Shown: positions 9,727 through 20,676, counted from the stretch's first letter. The stretch: DNA of 64,000 bases from Bemisia tabaci (GCF_918797505.1 NC_092796.1:32870098-32934097); one strand, 5' to 3'. A program made the numbers and translations. The notes: generated from the letters alone by a model not told the origin.

Positions 9727-12700
9727 TAGCTATGTTTATGCGAGCCTCTTAACCTAACTTCAATCGAAACCTGAGTTTGAAACCAAGGTTCAAATCACGG
9801 CATAAACGATACGGAACTAACGAAATGTAGGTTTCCGAAATTTGTGTTTGAAACCTTATTTTACACTAAAGACTAGGTTTTCGCACTCCGCATAAACGAA
9901 CCGGAGGTTGAAATTAGTTGAAATTCGACTTCAAATGCGATTTTCAGGTGCGCGATCGGCAATATGGCGGATTTATTATCATAACGTTCGTAAACAACTG
10001 GTGCTTATCTCACGATTTAGCTTTAATTTTGCCATTATTTAACATTTTTACAATCATAATTTTAATTTAATTGTTGCTTCAGCACTTTTACGTGATTCCT
10101 TCAGTTATACAGGGTGTACCAAAAGTCCGTCCCACCCCTGCTAACTTTTGAACGAATTGAGCTAGGGTAATGAAACTTTGGGAATGTTCCTATCTCAAAG
10201 GGGACCATCTTTTGGGGGGGTCAAAATTTTGGTCCCCCCTCAGGGGGGGCGCGGGGGGCCCCCAACTTTTTTTTTTCAAATGGCAACCCCTATCTTGTGA
10301 TACATCATTCGAAAGAGCATAAAAAACTAAGAATTTTGGCGCAAACCGCAGATCAATATCTTAATTTTTGACCGAGTTATGATAGGTCAAAGGTCAAATT
10401 TGACCTATTTTCAAAAAATCATAACTCCGGTTCAAATTATCGTAAAGAAAAAAATAAAACGGGAAAATTTACCAAATTGTGTCCGCTTTTAAGTAAAAAT
10501 TGCAGAAATCACTTCGCTGTAATTTTAAGGGGGGGCTCGGACCCCCAAATACGTCAATTCAAAGGTCATTCAATTTTCCCGCGAAAAAAGGCAATTTCCC
10601 CTAGATTTGCCTCCACATTATCTCAGTAAGGTCAAAATTAGTTCAACATTACGTTGGCAAGTCCCCAAATTTCGGGAAAAGTTAAAAAAAAACGAAATTT
10701 AAGGTGATTAAATTTGACCGTTTAAATTTCGTTTTTTTTTTAACTTTTCCCGAAATTTGGGGACTTGCCAACGTAATGTTGAACTAATTTTGACCTTACT
10801 GAGATAATGTGGAGGCAAATCTAGGGGAAATTGCCTTTTTTCGCGGGAAAATTGAATGACCTTTGAATTGACGTATTTGGGGGTCCGAGCCCCCCCTTAA
10901 AATTACAGCGAAGTGATTTCTGCAATTTTTACTTAAAAGCGGACACAATTTGGTAAATTTTCCCGTTTTATTTTTTTCTTTACGATAATTTGAACCGGAG
11001 TTATGATTTTTTGAAAATAGGTCAAATTTGACCTTTGACCTATCATAACTCGGTCAAAAATTAAGATATTGATCTGCGGTTTGCGCCAAAATTCTTAGTT
11101 TTTTATGCTCTTTCGAATGATGTATCACAAGATAGGGGTTGCCATTTGAAAAAAAAAAGTTGGGGGCCCCCGCGCCCCCCCTGAGGGGGGACCAAAATTT
11201 TGACCCCCCCAAAAGATGGTCCCCTTTGAGATAGGAACATTCCCAAAGTTTCATTACCCTAGTCAATTCGTTCAAAAGTTAGCAGGGGTGGGACGGACTT
11301 TTGGTACACCCTGTATGTGGCTTATTTATCCTTATTTAGCTAAACGTAGGACGTTATTTTCTAGTGAAGGTGTTTAGTGTCAGATGGAATCCAGGCTTAT
11401 TACTGCTTTTTCAGATAATTCTTGCAACTCTAATCAACATTTTATGACCACAGAAGCAAAGCAAGCAAAGAGCTTTACAGGCTACAATTGAGTAATAGCC
11501 TTACCTACCAGTTCATCATCTGCGGAGAACTTTTTTACCGTATCCACACGATTTGCCTAGGATTTCAAGATAAGGCACCCTGCTTCCCTTTAAGTAGTGC
11601 ACCGAATTTTTTCATTTCAATCTACCGATTAAATCTAAAATCTGATCCAATCAGAGCTGCATAGCTCTTGAATTTGTGTGTTATCCGTGTATCTATTTCC
11701 TGGTTGTCCTACTGGAAGTGTGACTCCAGCCACAACCGTGACCTGCTGACTTATTTCTTTGATCCAATCTCTAGTAAATGATGACTCAAATTCTGAAGCC
11801 ATCATTTATTGAAACTAGTTCAAAGTTATTGCTCCAAAGTATCGTCACTCTTCTCATACTGATGCAGAAGGAAGGAGATTCTTCGGTGAGTGCTCTGTGA
11901 TCCAAGATTTTCAATTTGAGATAAGAATAAGGTTTTTATTGAGGCGTGTAACAATTTTTGGTCGTTGAACCACTTGTCATAATTGAGCTTTGGCGTTAGA
12001 GATGCATCAACTGTGGAAAGTGGCTCTGCCTGTGCAAAAATATCTTGTGACAGCAGTGAATGTTAGTAAATGCGCTTTACAGATAGACTGAGAGCTCCAG
12101 ATTCCAATCTACCTGAATAATTAAATTCAGAAGGATTTTTGAATTGAGTTCATATCGAATCTCAGTGGGAGAATAATATACAGTGTAAGCGAAAGAATAT
12201 CAATGGTAAGGTTGGGTTTGTGTCTTAGGTTAGTGAAATGCAATGGCAGGTTCTGAAATCTTGTTTGTCAGTTGCTCTTTACATGAGTCACCTTTGAAAA
12301 TCAAGTTTAAGAAAAACACACATAGGTAGGCAAACAGTGGTAGGTAGCTTGCCTATTTTCTTCCTGTCTTGCTCATGGACTCGGAGAGCAGTCGGAAAGA
12401 GGGGTGAGAAACAGGATTTCAGCGCGTGTCTCTGGGAATGTGGAAATTCAAAATTTGTGAAGCGTCACCAGTTTGTTGAGATTGTCACCGTCCGTTGCCT
12501 CAAGAGGATTTAGACGCTTCTGCTTCAGCGATACATTGTTGACCTATCAATATCTGCTTATTTTGATCATATCTTGAAGGAGGAATTCCCATAAGTATAT
12601 CCCGATTCTTTATTTGTTTCACTACAATAATGGCAGACATACAATCTTTACGACAGCATGGAGTGAAGGTGCGGTGCTTTACTGGATTAGCACTCCTACA

Positions 12701-13268
12701 CTTTCAATGCCTATATCTACCTATTGTAAGATCATTAGAAGCTCAATCAACAACATGATGAATTTCTGCGCCTGCCATAATTATTTTTAACATGACTAAA
12801 AATTACCTATGGCAACTTTTCTGAACTCAGAATATAAGCTCGAGCATGATTTGGAGGGTTGTTGAGATTAGGTATTCATTCAATTTTAAAGATGAACGTA
12901 AAATGATTAAACATCTACTGTCATTTTTCCAACTGTTGCTCAGAAAGTCAGTAAAGGCTTTTCTAGTGAAGATGAAGCCTCCGCTTATATATTGTGGAAA
13001 AATTGAACATACACAGGATAAAAGAGTAATACCTAATAATTTATTGAATCAATTCATAGTGGAAAAATGAAGTATAGCTTGTGAAAATGGCGCCAACATG
13101 AAATTCAAGTTCAATCGAAAATATGCGCATAAACAGCGCCAAAATCGGAAAGTTTGATTTCCCGCGAAAGTCGGGTTACAGCGCCCGCATAAACCCGACG
13201 GAGGAAACTTGCATTACAAACTCGGGTTTCGTGAAACCCCGGTTTCGAGCCTCGCATAAACGTAGCTA
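9727..13268. mobile_element. 3.5-kb DNA element inserted in a family C copy
   Basis: The ends are inverted: TAGCTATGTTTATGCGAG at 9727 and CTCGCATAAACGTAGCTA ending 13268. The host copy reads AGTAC|TGATT, and TAC is present at both 9724-9726 and 13267-13269, suggesting a 3-bp duplication (the last two bases of the annotated end would then belong to it). GCATAAAC motifs recur near the ends (9733 inverted, 9801, 9890, 13127, 13181, 13254). The interior shows only short ORFs and no recognised transposase; a 1.2-kb palindrome (10108-11315) sits inside. Confidence 0.75.
10108..11315. mobile_element. 1.2-kb near-perfect palindrome (foldback element)
   Basis: The two arms, about 590 bases each, are almost identical inverted copies. 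The outer ends are TACAGGGTGTACCAAAAGTC and its inverse. The centre is near 10700-10725 with a loop of only about 20 bases. One visible difference is GAGCTAGGG in the left arm against GACTAGGG in the right. The ends are flanked by TA, consistent with a Tc1/mariner-type target. No coding capacity is evident. If transcribed as intron RNA it would fold into a very long hairpin. Confidence 0.9.
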
Positions 13269-13345
13269 CTGATTTTTTAAGGGCGGTCGGAAATACTGAA
13301 AAAGTGCGGAATTCCGCAAGAAGGTCCGGAAATTTTTTCATTATT
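13269..13345 (+). mobile_element. Family C copy, continuation after the 3.5-kb insertion
   Basis: It resumes CTGATTTTTTAAGGGCGGTC with the TACTGAAAAAGTGCGG and AAGGTCCGG segments typical of family C. The rest of the copy (right end TAGACACCCTG) is not recognisable downstream, so the 3' part is lost. Confidence 0.75.
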
Positions 13346-13929
13346 ATGTCCCTCGTACAAATTGATGGAATCCTTCCTTTGTGTTCACAAGTCCAATTGT
13401 TGTCCAAAATGTATCGGTTTTTGGCTTTTGCATGAGATCGAAGGAATAATCAGTGAAATTGTCATTTAGAAATGCCCAAAATGTTTCTCGTAAAACTTTA
13501 ATATTACAGGGTAAATTTGACAACATTAAAATGTAGTTGTTCTCTTTTGTGAAGGGAACAAGAAATTATCCCAAACTTTAATGAGAAACCTCGGAATTTG
13601 TTCTTGAATTTTGTTTTCTAAGTTAAGGTTTTGTTGCATCTCCGGTCGGGTCTGGATGAACACTTCGCCGGGCAAATTTTGTCAAATTCAGTTAGGATCG
13701 CTTGACAAATCGCTCAAATCTTCGATCATGAGCCATCGTTCAGTGAATCTGAGCGTCGACTCCGTGAGTTTTGTGAGCAAGTTTTTCACTCTAGGGCAAC
13801 TAGCAGTTTGGGATATTTCAAATGAATGGCTTTAGTGCAAAACCACATATCTTAACTGCGATGTTTCAAAATTCCCGCTCCTGGCTTATATTTTCGAAGA
13901 AGAACAGGTCAACCTTGGGGCTCGATACT

Positions 13930-14299
13930 CTGCCAGAACTGAGGAAAGAAAAGAATGGACAAAAGCTTGTATGCATCGATCATCAGTCGGTTTATTGGTT
14001 AGCTCGTAAGTTTCTGTTGAATGGTGCCATTTTCTGATGTGACGTAAGTCCATTCGCTTCTTTCCCTAGTTCTTATGGAACAGAAAAATCAAGGAAATTT
14101 TCAAGAAATTATTTCTGCCAACACTGAGGATAGAAAAGAATGGACTAAAGCCTGCATGCATCGATCATCAGTCGGTTTATTGGATAGCTTGTAAATTTCT
14201 GTTGAATGGTGCCATTTTGTGATGTGACGAAAGTCCATTCGCTTCTTTCCCCAGTTCTAATGGAATAGAAAAATCAAAGAAATTTTCAAGAAATTATGT
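13930..14299. repeat. Tandem duplication of a ~184-base unit
   Basis: Two head-to-tail units start at TCTGCCAGAACTGAGGA (13930) and TCTGCCAACACTGAGGA (14114). Both contain GCATCGATCATCAGTCGG and GAATGGTGCCATTTT. The copies differ by scattered substitutions. The sequence after the second unit (14270-14400) resembles the first ~150 bases of the window. Confidence 0.85.
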
Positions 14300-14334
14300 C
14301 GACAAATTTGTCGAAGGAAGAAATATTTAAATTT

Positions 14335-14405
14335 TGACAGGAAGTCTGCGATGTCGCAAACGGAGATACGTGGTTTCGCACTTCGGCCATGGATATTGTC
14401 CCCGG
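14335..14405. repeat. Dispersed GGAGATACGTGGTTT repeat
   Basis: It shares TGACAGGAAGTCTGCGA and GGAGATACGTGGTTT with the start of the window (about 69-130), and the GGAGATACGTGGTTTGGCAC core with 32668-32690. Ends were not defined. Confidence 0.55.
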
Positions 14406-14656
14406 TTGTTTGCTAAGGGTGGGGAGGAGGGGGGCGCCATGCGTCCACCGGTGCCTGGGTTGGGAGACGCCGCCCGGCCCGGCTGCGCACCTGTTGGACT
14501 GGCGCGGCGCTGCGGCAGTATTTATGCCCTGTCGGTGACGTCATCATTACATGCACGGACCGAGTAATCGTGCAACCGAACATTTTCCCCCCATCCAGCC
14601 TCCTCGCGGAAATTGTCCGTCAAGCGAACTTATGGCATTGTCGAGCGAACCGCGGC

Positions 14657-14889
14657 TCAGTGGATCAAGTGAATTAGAAAGGTCGGACAAGATCTAGAAA
14701 CTTTAAACGCTTATAACTCCGTTTATACAAAACTTTGAGGTTCCAAAAGTGGTTTCATTGGTTTCCTCGTAAAATTTTCTTCTTCCGACACCCCTTGAAA
14801 TTTAAAATGGGCCGAAATAAACATCAAAATTTGGAGTTTTAGTCCAAAATTTCATGTCCGACCTCTCTATTTGACTCGATCCACTGTGC
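14657..14889. mobile_element. Family F TIR element
   Basis: The left end is CAGTGGATCAAGTGAAT..GGTCGGAC and the right end GTCCGACC..GACTCGATCCACTGTG. Sister copies are at 15888-16114, 48394-48629 and 51956-52184. Internal hallmarks are ACTTTAAACGCTTATAACTC and an AGAACCTCAAAGTT-like block. It is non-coding. Confidence 0.75.
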
Positions 14890-14915
14890 GCAGGTCCGCC
14901 GGAGAGCTCTGTAGG

Positions 14916-15010
14916 CTGATCATTTAGATCGATAGACAAAGAGATGGACAAAAGGGAAACGGAGCGGTTTAAACTTGTAAACTAAGGGGGAAAACGATGA
15001 ACTCTCGTGA
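14916..15010. mobile_element. Family E fragment
   Basis: It begins GGCTGATCATTTAGATCGAT followed by AGACAAAGAGATGGAC, and contains GGGGGAAAACGATGAACTCTC, all shared with fuller copies at 37864-38130 and 46550-46818. The right end is missing. Confidence 0.55.
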
Positions 15011-15317
15011 ATTGGCCGGGAAGTCCGATTAGCGGCCACGCGACATACTGCCGCACCGAGGGAAAACACCCCATGAGTATGTGTCCTCTAAACAATTTGC
15101 CGTAGATTCTCCCCAAGTTTCCTTGAAAATTCTCATTTTATATCAGAGAAAATTTGGCAACGTATGAAGACCCTTACGGTGTTTTTCCTTGACAGTGTAC
15201 TCGTACTCCGTGGCCGCTACTGGCCTCTTTGAGGAAATTCAGCTGAGGTGGGCCCCATAATCGCCCTTATCGATACTCCTCCGTCCTAAAATATGAATGT
15301 TACCATGAAGGGGTAGG

Positions 15318-15745
15318 ATGCGTATGGAAAAGGACCATTTTGGGGCTCATTCCAGGCGATTTTTTGTTCATCGAAGGTCTATATTTTACGAAACTCCTCA
15401 TGATTTGGTCATTTCCGGTATCTTACCAGGTCCAACGCTTGCAACACGGGCGTATGATGAAAAGAAAAGGATTTTTCGGCATTCAACCGCCAACCCGCAT
15501 TTTTCGCCAAAATCAGCCCTCAAACCATGTTTAGGCCGATTTTAGACCCAACGAGAGATCAAAAATGACCAAACAACGAAGCACTGCGTAAGAAGTAGAT
15601 CTTCGATGAGCTTAATCGCTGGGAACGCCGCGGAAAAACGCCTTATCAACACCCTGAATTCGTCTGGAGGAGGGGCACCGACAAGGGCCGATTTTGGGCC
15701 CACCCCAGCTGAATTTGCTGAAAAACGGCCCTTATCGATACCATT
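15318..15745. repeat. Dispersed repeat G, shared with 54244-54523
   Basis: Shared blocks include CATGATTTGGTCATTT against CGTGATTTGGTCATTT, a CCATGTTT(A/T)GGCC segment, ACGAAGCACTGCGTAAG against ACGAAGTGTTTCGTAAAG, and AACGGCCCTTATCGATACC against AACGGCCCTCATCGATACC. The ORFs here are incidental. Confidence 0.55.
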
Positions 15746-15887
15746 TCTTCGGGCGCATCCGGGATGTTGATCGGCGTTTTTCCAGAGCCCGGGAGTTGAG
15801 GCCGGGGCCGGCTTTGGCATGCTCCGGCTGTGGGACGAGGAAGCCGGTCTCCCCGTCTTCACCGCAGCGCCACGGCCCGGCCTCGCC

Positions 15888-16114
15888 GCACAGTGGATCG
15901 AGTCAATTGCAGAGCTCGGACATAAAAATTGTTGACTTAAACTGCACATTTTGGTGTTTCTTCCGTCAAATTTCAAATTTCTAGTGGTGCTACTTCAAGA
16001 AAATTTCACTAGGAAACTATTTTTAGAACCTCAACGTTTTGTATAAACGGAGTTTTAAGCGTTTAAAGTTTCCAAATTTTGTCCGACCTCTCGTTTTGAC
16101 TCGATCTACTGTGC
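15888..16114. mobile_element. Family F TIR element
   Basis: The left end is GCACAGTGGATCGAGTCAAT and the right end is GACTCGATCTACTGTGC. The interior GAACCTCAACGTTTTGTATA matches the other F copies. Confidence 0.75.
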
Positions 16115-16414
16115 GCCGCGCTCCAGGACGGCGCGGCGGCGGCCGGCCCCGCTCGCTGGCTCTTGCCTCTTGCGGCGGTGGCGGCTGGCGCATGGCGGCT
16201 CCGGACCGTGGGGTCTCTCAATGGCGCCATGTAATTGTGCGCGTCTTCGTACCCCGCCCCCTCAACCCGGCGACCGGAGCGGGTTCTCTCTCCCGGCCCC
16301 CCGCCTCGCCGCCGCACCGCCGAGGTTGCCAGGTCGTGCGCTTGAATGCGGATTCGACGTGGGGAAATTGCTGGGTTTTCAGTATATCTGGCAGCGGTGC
16401 GCATGCGGCCTGGC

Positions 16415-16484
16415 CGCTCGGATTCGAACCCGAGCCGCTCTCGCTCACCAGCATCAGATTAGTCTGATTAGCCCCTTCTCTACA
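16415..16484 (-). ncRNA. tRNA-like segment with pol III B box (SINE or tRNA relic)
   Basis: On the minus strand GGTTCGAATCC (a perfect B box) follows GGGGCTAATCAGACTAATC, GCTGGTGAGCGAGAGC and a GCTCGG/CCGAGC stem that closes the T-arm. The A box is poor and no clean cloverleaf can be drawn, so a tRNA-derived SINE or pseudogene is likelier than a working tRNA. It abuts the left end of a family A element. Confidence 0.4.
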
Positions 16485-16737
16485 CTGCCGTGCTGAGGAA
16501 AAAACGCCGTATGAACATTCGAGAGTTGCCAAATTTCTTACGGTAAATATTTATTTTTATGGGAATCTATGAATATTCTTCTATGAGATTGTAGAGATTT
16601 GTAGATGAAATTGTGAACAAAATTATCGGAAAAATTGGAAGAAAAATGTGCATAAGTTTTCTCAGAAATGCGTGTTTCGTCAAACGAAATTTGGCAACGC
16701 CTGAAGGTTCATACGGTGTTTTTCCTTAGCACGGCAG
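16485..16737. mobile_element. Family A MITE
   Basis: The left end is CTGCCGTGCTGAGG and the right end CCTTAGCACGGCAG. Inside each end are CGCCGTATGAAC and a GTTGCCAAATTTC-like block. Flanks TACA and TATA fit the 4-base duplication of this family with one mismatch. Confidence 0.85.
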
Positions 16738-16786
16738 TATACATCCAGCGAGTCCCACTTTTTAGGGGAATCCGGGCGGTTTTTTC

Positions 16787-16949
16787 CAGTGACGTGGCGT
16801 GCTTTTGCGATATACTGATTGATCTGCCGTTTGAACCTATGGAAAAGAGTCGATAAACAGGGTGTTTGCAGCGAACACCTTGATATCGAATCTTTACCAT
16901 AGCTTCAAATGAAGACATATCGATAGTCGATTATTCGCGCTCGCCACTG
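16787..16949. mobile_element. Family D hAT-type MITE
   Basis: It runs from CAGTGACGTGGCGTGC to CGCTCGCCACTG, with the usual GATCTGCC..TTGAACCTATGGAAAAG block and the GTGTTTGCAGCGAACACC core palindrome. Flanks GTTTTTTC and GTTTTTTT form an 8-base duplication with one mismatch. Confidence 0.85.
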
Positions 16950-17362
16950 GTTTTTTTGTCACGTGACGGAAAGGGAACCCTGGAGAATTCAGATGATTTT
17001 AAGGTGACTCTAAGTCATCTAGGCTAGGGCAGAGATCCGCTGCTTCACAGTCTGCGTCTCTGATGAGCAATAATTATTTTAATCTCAAAGAAGAAATAGA
17101 AAAACACTGATGAATTTGAGAGGAACCCCAATTAGTCAGTATGGGATGAACGCACCAACTCGGGATCTTAAAAATGTTAATTTCATACAATTTATTGAAG
17201 ATAGGCGCCTTTGCGGCAAGACGTGACTTGCAACAAAAACTTTGTCTTAGGCTAACTTCGTCCGATTTTTTGTGTCTCTTGAAAACTTTCATTTTCCCGA
17301 GTTAGCGCGTGTGTGGTTTCATTCTCGCTAATTCATGCAATAAAGGCGATTTCAGCACATTA

Positions 17363-17857
17363 TACAGGGTGAATCTAAGGCCCGTACCGCCCTACAAATC
17401 TCAGGGATCTCGCCGTTCTTCAGAGAGGTCCTCCTCAAATTTTGGGGGAACTCAACAGTCACTTCCTTTGACAGGGTGTCTACAAGTCCGGAATGTCCGG
17501 AAATAGTACTGATTTTTTAAGGGCGGTCCAGAGGTACTGAAAAAGTGCAGAAATTCCGCAAGAAAGGTCCGGAATTTTTTCAATTTTCGTCGTTTTGTCG
17601 CAATTTGAGCGAGAAATCCAAATCTTTGAATTTTTTTAATTTCTTCAGTTGGAAGTGCTGAATTTCTCTGTTGGGGAGGTACCGAATTTCTTGGGAATGC
17701 ACTGAAAAAGTACTTTGAAAGTACTGATTTTTGGCCTAGCCTGTTTTTAGCAGATACCCTGTTTTGACTTAGGAGCAGTCACAAAATTTCAAGTCCATCT
17801 CAATTTGTAGGAAAGTTACCGGTTGATGCCTGGCGCGAGACTTATGGATCACCTGTA
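17363..17857. mobile_element. TIR element (TACAGGGTGAATCTAAG) split by a family C copy
   Basis: The left end TACAGGGTGAATCTAAGGCC and the inverse right end TACAGGTGATCCATAAGTC match with small gaps. A family C element at 17472-17761 interrupts it. Confidence 0.55.
17472..17761 (+). mobile_element. Family C element
   Basis: This full-length 290-bp copy runs from CAGGGTGTCTACAAGTCCGG to CAGATACCCTG. Repeated TACTGAAAAAG and AGTACTG words fill the interior. Flanking CTTTGA and TTTTGA suggest a duplication of 5-6 bases. Confidence 0.85.
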
Positions 17858-18284
17858 TGTACGATGATGAAAAAATTATAAATTTCGAGATTTTCATCGA
17901 TTTGCAGCCCAATCTGGCAACGGTGATGAGTGGATCCAAGCGCCGGCACTTGGTAGCGATTAGAATAAGTGTTTTATCGAGCAAAGTGGTCTAGTTTTCC
18001 AGTAGATAAGGCTCCGTTTTAAAGGTCCTCAGCCTCCGCGCCGGTCGTGATAGCGGCAGCACTTAAATAGTCGCCGCATTTTAAGGTCGCAGCATTGACC
18101 CATTCCGGTGCCAACGAACTCGAACCCCCCCCCCCCCCCCCTCCCCAAATAGTTTGGTTTCGGAATACTCGAGTTTGGAAACTTAACATTCATAGTGAGA
18201 AAAGGAGTGGATTTTAAACTTTTCCAGCTCAAATTTATTTTCGACTTATTTTCACGTATGAATCAACGTGTGATACAGCAAAAA

Positions 18285-18575
18285 CAGGGTGTCTACAAGT
18301 CCGGAATTTCCAGGAAGTAGTACTGATTTTTTAAGGGCGGTCCGGAAGTACTGAAAAAGTGCGGAAATTCCGCACGAAGGTCCGGAATTTTGTTCATTTT
18401 TTGTCATTTTTGTCGCAATTTGAGCGAGAAATTTAAATTTTTGAAATTTGTCGAATTTTGTCAAATGAAGGTACTGGAAAAGTACTGAATTTTTCTGTTG
18501 AGGAAGTACTGAATTTCTTGGAGATGTACTGTAAAAGTACTGATTTTTGGCCAGCCTGTTTTAGTAGACACCCTG
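18285..18575 (+). mobile_element. Family C element
   Basis: This full-length copy runs from CAGGGTGTCTACAAGTCCGG to TAGTAGACACCCTG. It ends about 350 bases before the exon 2 acceptor. Confidence 0.88.
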
Positions 18576-18928
18576 AAAAAGTTTGCAACAACCTCACACC
18601 CACGCAAAAAAAGGGGGGGGGGGGTCGCTTTTAATGACGTTATATTTAGGGGGGTCCGCAGGTTGACATTTCTGTCTGAAGTTCAGGGGGGAGGGGCCGA
18701 CCACTCCGGGCCCCGAGCCCCTGGGCCAGTCCGAGTCTGCCTTTGTCAATACCCGTCGAGAATTCGATACTTGGCTTTGACGTAGCCCAGGGGGTCAAAA
18801 AGGCGGGAAAATCACGTTACGTAACACCTGCGTCACCTCTTATCTTGAACGAACACTGATCTATAATATTTCTGTATGGTATTGGCGATTGTATAAGTAA
18901 TTAATTTTAATTTTTATCTTTGTTGCAG

Positions 18929-18982
18929 AATCCCCTCCACCTCCTTACTGTCGTTTTAGTGCGGAACGGCTTAAACCGGAAG
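18929..18982 (+). CDS. Dad: Inhibitory SMAD, exon 2 (PPXY linker exon)
   Basis: This 54-base exon is bounded by acceptor TTTGTTGCAG and donor GTGAGT. Joined in phase 1 to exon 1 it reads (Y)P-ESPPPPYCRFSAERLKPE. ESPPPPYSRF-like sequence directly after the MH1 is a hallmark of Smad6/7: the PPXY motif binds WW domains of Smurf-class E3 ligases, which I-Smads bring to the receptor. The exon starts and ends in phase 1, so skipping it would delete the PPXY motif without shifting the frame. The match in both position and wording makes this exon very likely real. Confidence 0.92.
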
Positions 18983-20106
18983 GTGAGTCACCTATTAACT
19001 ATTATCATAACCTAGCTTTTAAATTACTTTTCTCGTACTTCGGGATGGAACAAAGACATAAAGACGGAGTGCTCGTATCTAAAAGCACGGGGAAGAAGTG
19101 AAGCCATTCTGGCGCTGTGAATCCATGCGCGGGAAACGATTTGATTTGAACTTGTCCTCTTCATTTTTCCATATCTCTTCTTCGAATCTCATTTTAAATG
19201 CCTAAAACGAACAGATACATAAAGTTGGGGTGGTGAATTTTTATAATAAACCTATTTTGGCTTGGTAAAAAGGAGGAATCTCAGATAAAGTTAGTTTTTC
19301 TGCTGCTCATAGAGGCTCCGCAAACTCGTCAAAGGTGGCTTTATTTTCTTCTTCTAGCGCTCCGTCTTCATGTCTTTGGGATGGAACGACATGCTTTATG
19401 AGCGCAGTTTTAGCGGCAGATCGCCCCGCAATTTGGGAGCAATCCTAATCGCCTTCCTCCGCGCCGCTTTTGTGGGCGCTTCTTCATTTTCTTGGCGCCT
19501 GAGAAAATGGATTTTTACGGAGAAATTAAAATAAACTTATCGGTGTCACAGCACCGTTATTTTCCCCGGCTCTGACAGTCCGTCATGCGACTTCAAAACG
19601 AGTCGAGAATCGAAAAGGGCTCTCGGCGGCTCCGGTAGTGGAACAGTGGAGTTTCAAAATTCTGGTGTTAAGTAGTTAGCTCGCTATCTTGCACATGTGC
19701 GCGCACTTATATCCGGCGTTGCCACATTCTCGTCGTAATTTTACCGTCAGAGTATTGATACTCTCCTTTTGAGGTTGGAATTAACTCATAATCCGTAGAA
19801 AAGAAGTTTGATCACCTCCCTGACCATGATACTTCTAAGGAGCTTAATATGGTGAGAGCATCTCTACTGGTTTCGCTCATTGACTAGTTCCCATTGGGTC
19901 AGGGGCTATGACAGTAGGAACTTCTGTATGTAGAATCACCCCGAAAGAAATTCCTCGTCTTGTGGATAATGCACGTTTTTCAAATTACTCCAGGCTAAAA
20001 TCTCTCATACTTTTCTCTTTATTCCCTTTTTTTCTGAGTCATCGTGAAGTAAACATCGTTGATCAAAATGAACCTTTTACCCATCATCCCGCGCCTCATT
20101 ACTGAT

Positions 20107-20676
20107 CAGGCGTCAGTTAGGCCGACGCTCCCTATTTTTAGACGACTTTAGGACTGATTTTCCGGCGATTTTTCAGACTTCAGTTGGGCCGAAGATTCCT
20201 GCTTTTGGCAAACTGCGAAAGACTAACTTGCTGACGTCAGTGAGGCCAAGCTCCCTATTTTCTGGCGACTTTATATCTGATTCTCAGGCGATTTTTCAAG
20301 CGTCAGTTGGGCTCTTGTTCCCTATTTTTAGGCGACTGTAAATCTGATTTTTAGGCGATTTTTCAGGCGTCAGTTGAGCTCACATTCCCTTTTTTTCAGG
20401 TAACTTTATAATTACCTATCAGCGATTTTTCAAGCGTCAGTTGGGCTCTTGCTCCCTAATTTTAGGCAACTTTATAACTGATTTTCAGGCGATTTCTTCG
20501 GGCATAAGTTGATCTCACGCCCCCTATTTTTAGGCATCTTTATAACTACCTACCGTCGATTTTTCAAGGGTCAGTTGGGCTCATGCTCCCTTTTTTAGGC
20601 GACTTTATTTCTGATTTTCTGGCGTCAATTGAGCTCACGGCCCTATTTTCAGGCGACTGTAGACTGATTTTAAGTC
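20107..20676. repeat. Minisatellite, about nine ~67-base units
   Basis: Degenerate tandem units start near 20107, 20176, 20232, 20297, 20363, 20430, 20498, 20566 and 20621. The shared words are GGCGTCAGTTGGGCTC, TCCCTATTTTTAGGCGACT and CTGATTTTCAGGCGATTTTTC. Alternate units look more alike (TTGGGCTCTTG against TTGAGCTCAC), suggesting a higher-order dimer. Confidence 0.85.

Larger units (their letters stand above)
3468..18928 (+). other. Dad: I-Smad intron 1 (15.5 kb)
   Basis: The donor is GTGAGT at 3468 and the acceptor TTTGTTGCAG ends at 18928. The phase is 1. Content in order: unrecognised sequence to 4640, the GTAACGGGNCGGACA motif region (4641-7920), low-complexity and unrecognised sequence to 9688, the nested element complex 9689-13345, a tandem duplication at 13930-14299, and then a dense GC-richer block of families F, E, A, D and C to 18575. 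No conserved exon was recognised inside. Stretches 3600-4600 and 8200-9680 hold nothing I can identify. Confidence 0.8.

Noticed and set aside
16415..16484. Functional tRNA gene
   Set aside because: Only the B box and T-arm are good; acceptor, D and anticodon arms do not form a cloverleaf.
20107..20676. CRISPR-like array
   Set aside because: Units are degenerate throughout, with no constant repeat and unique spacers; it is a minisatellite in a eukaryotic intron.
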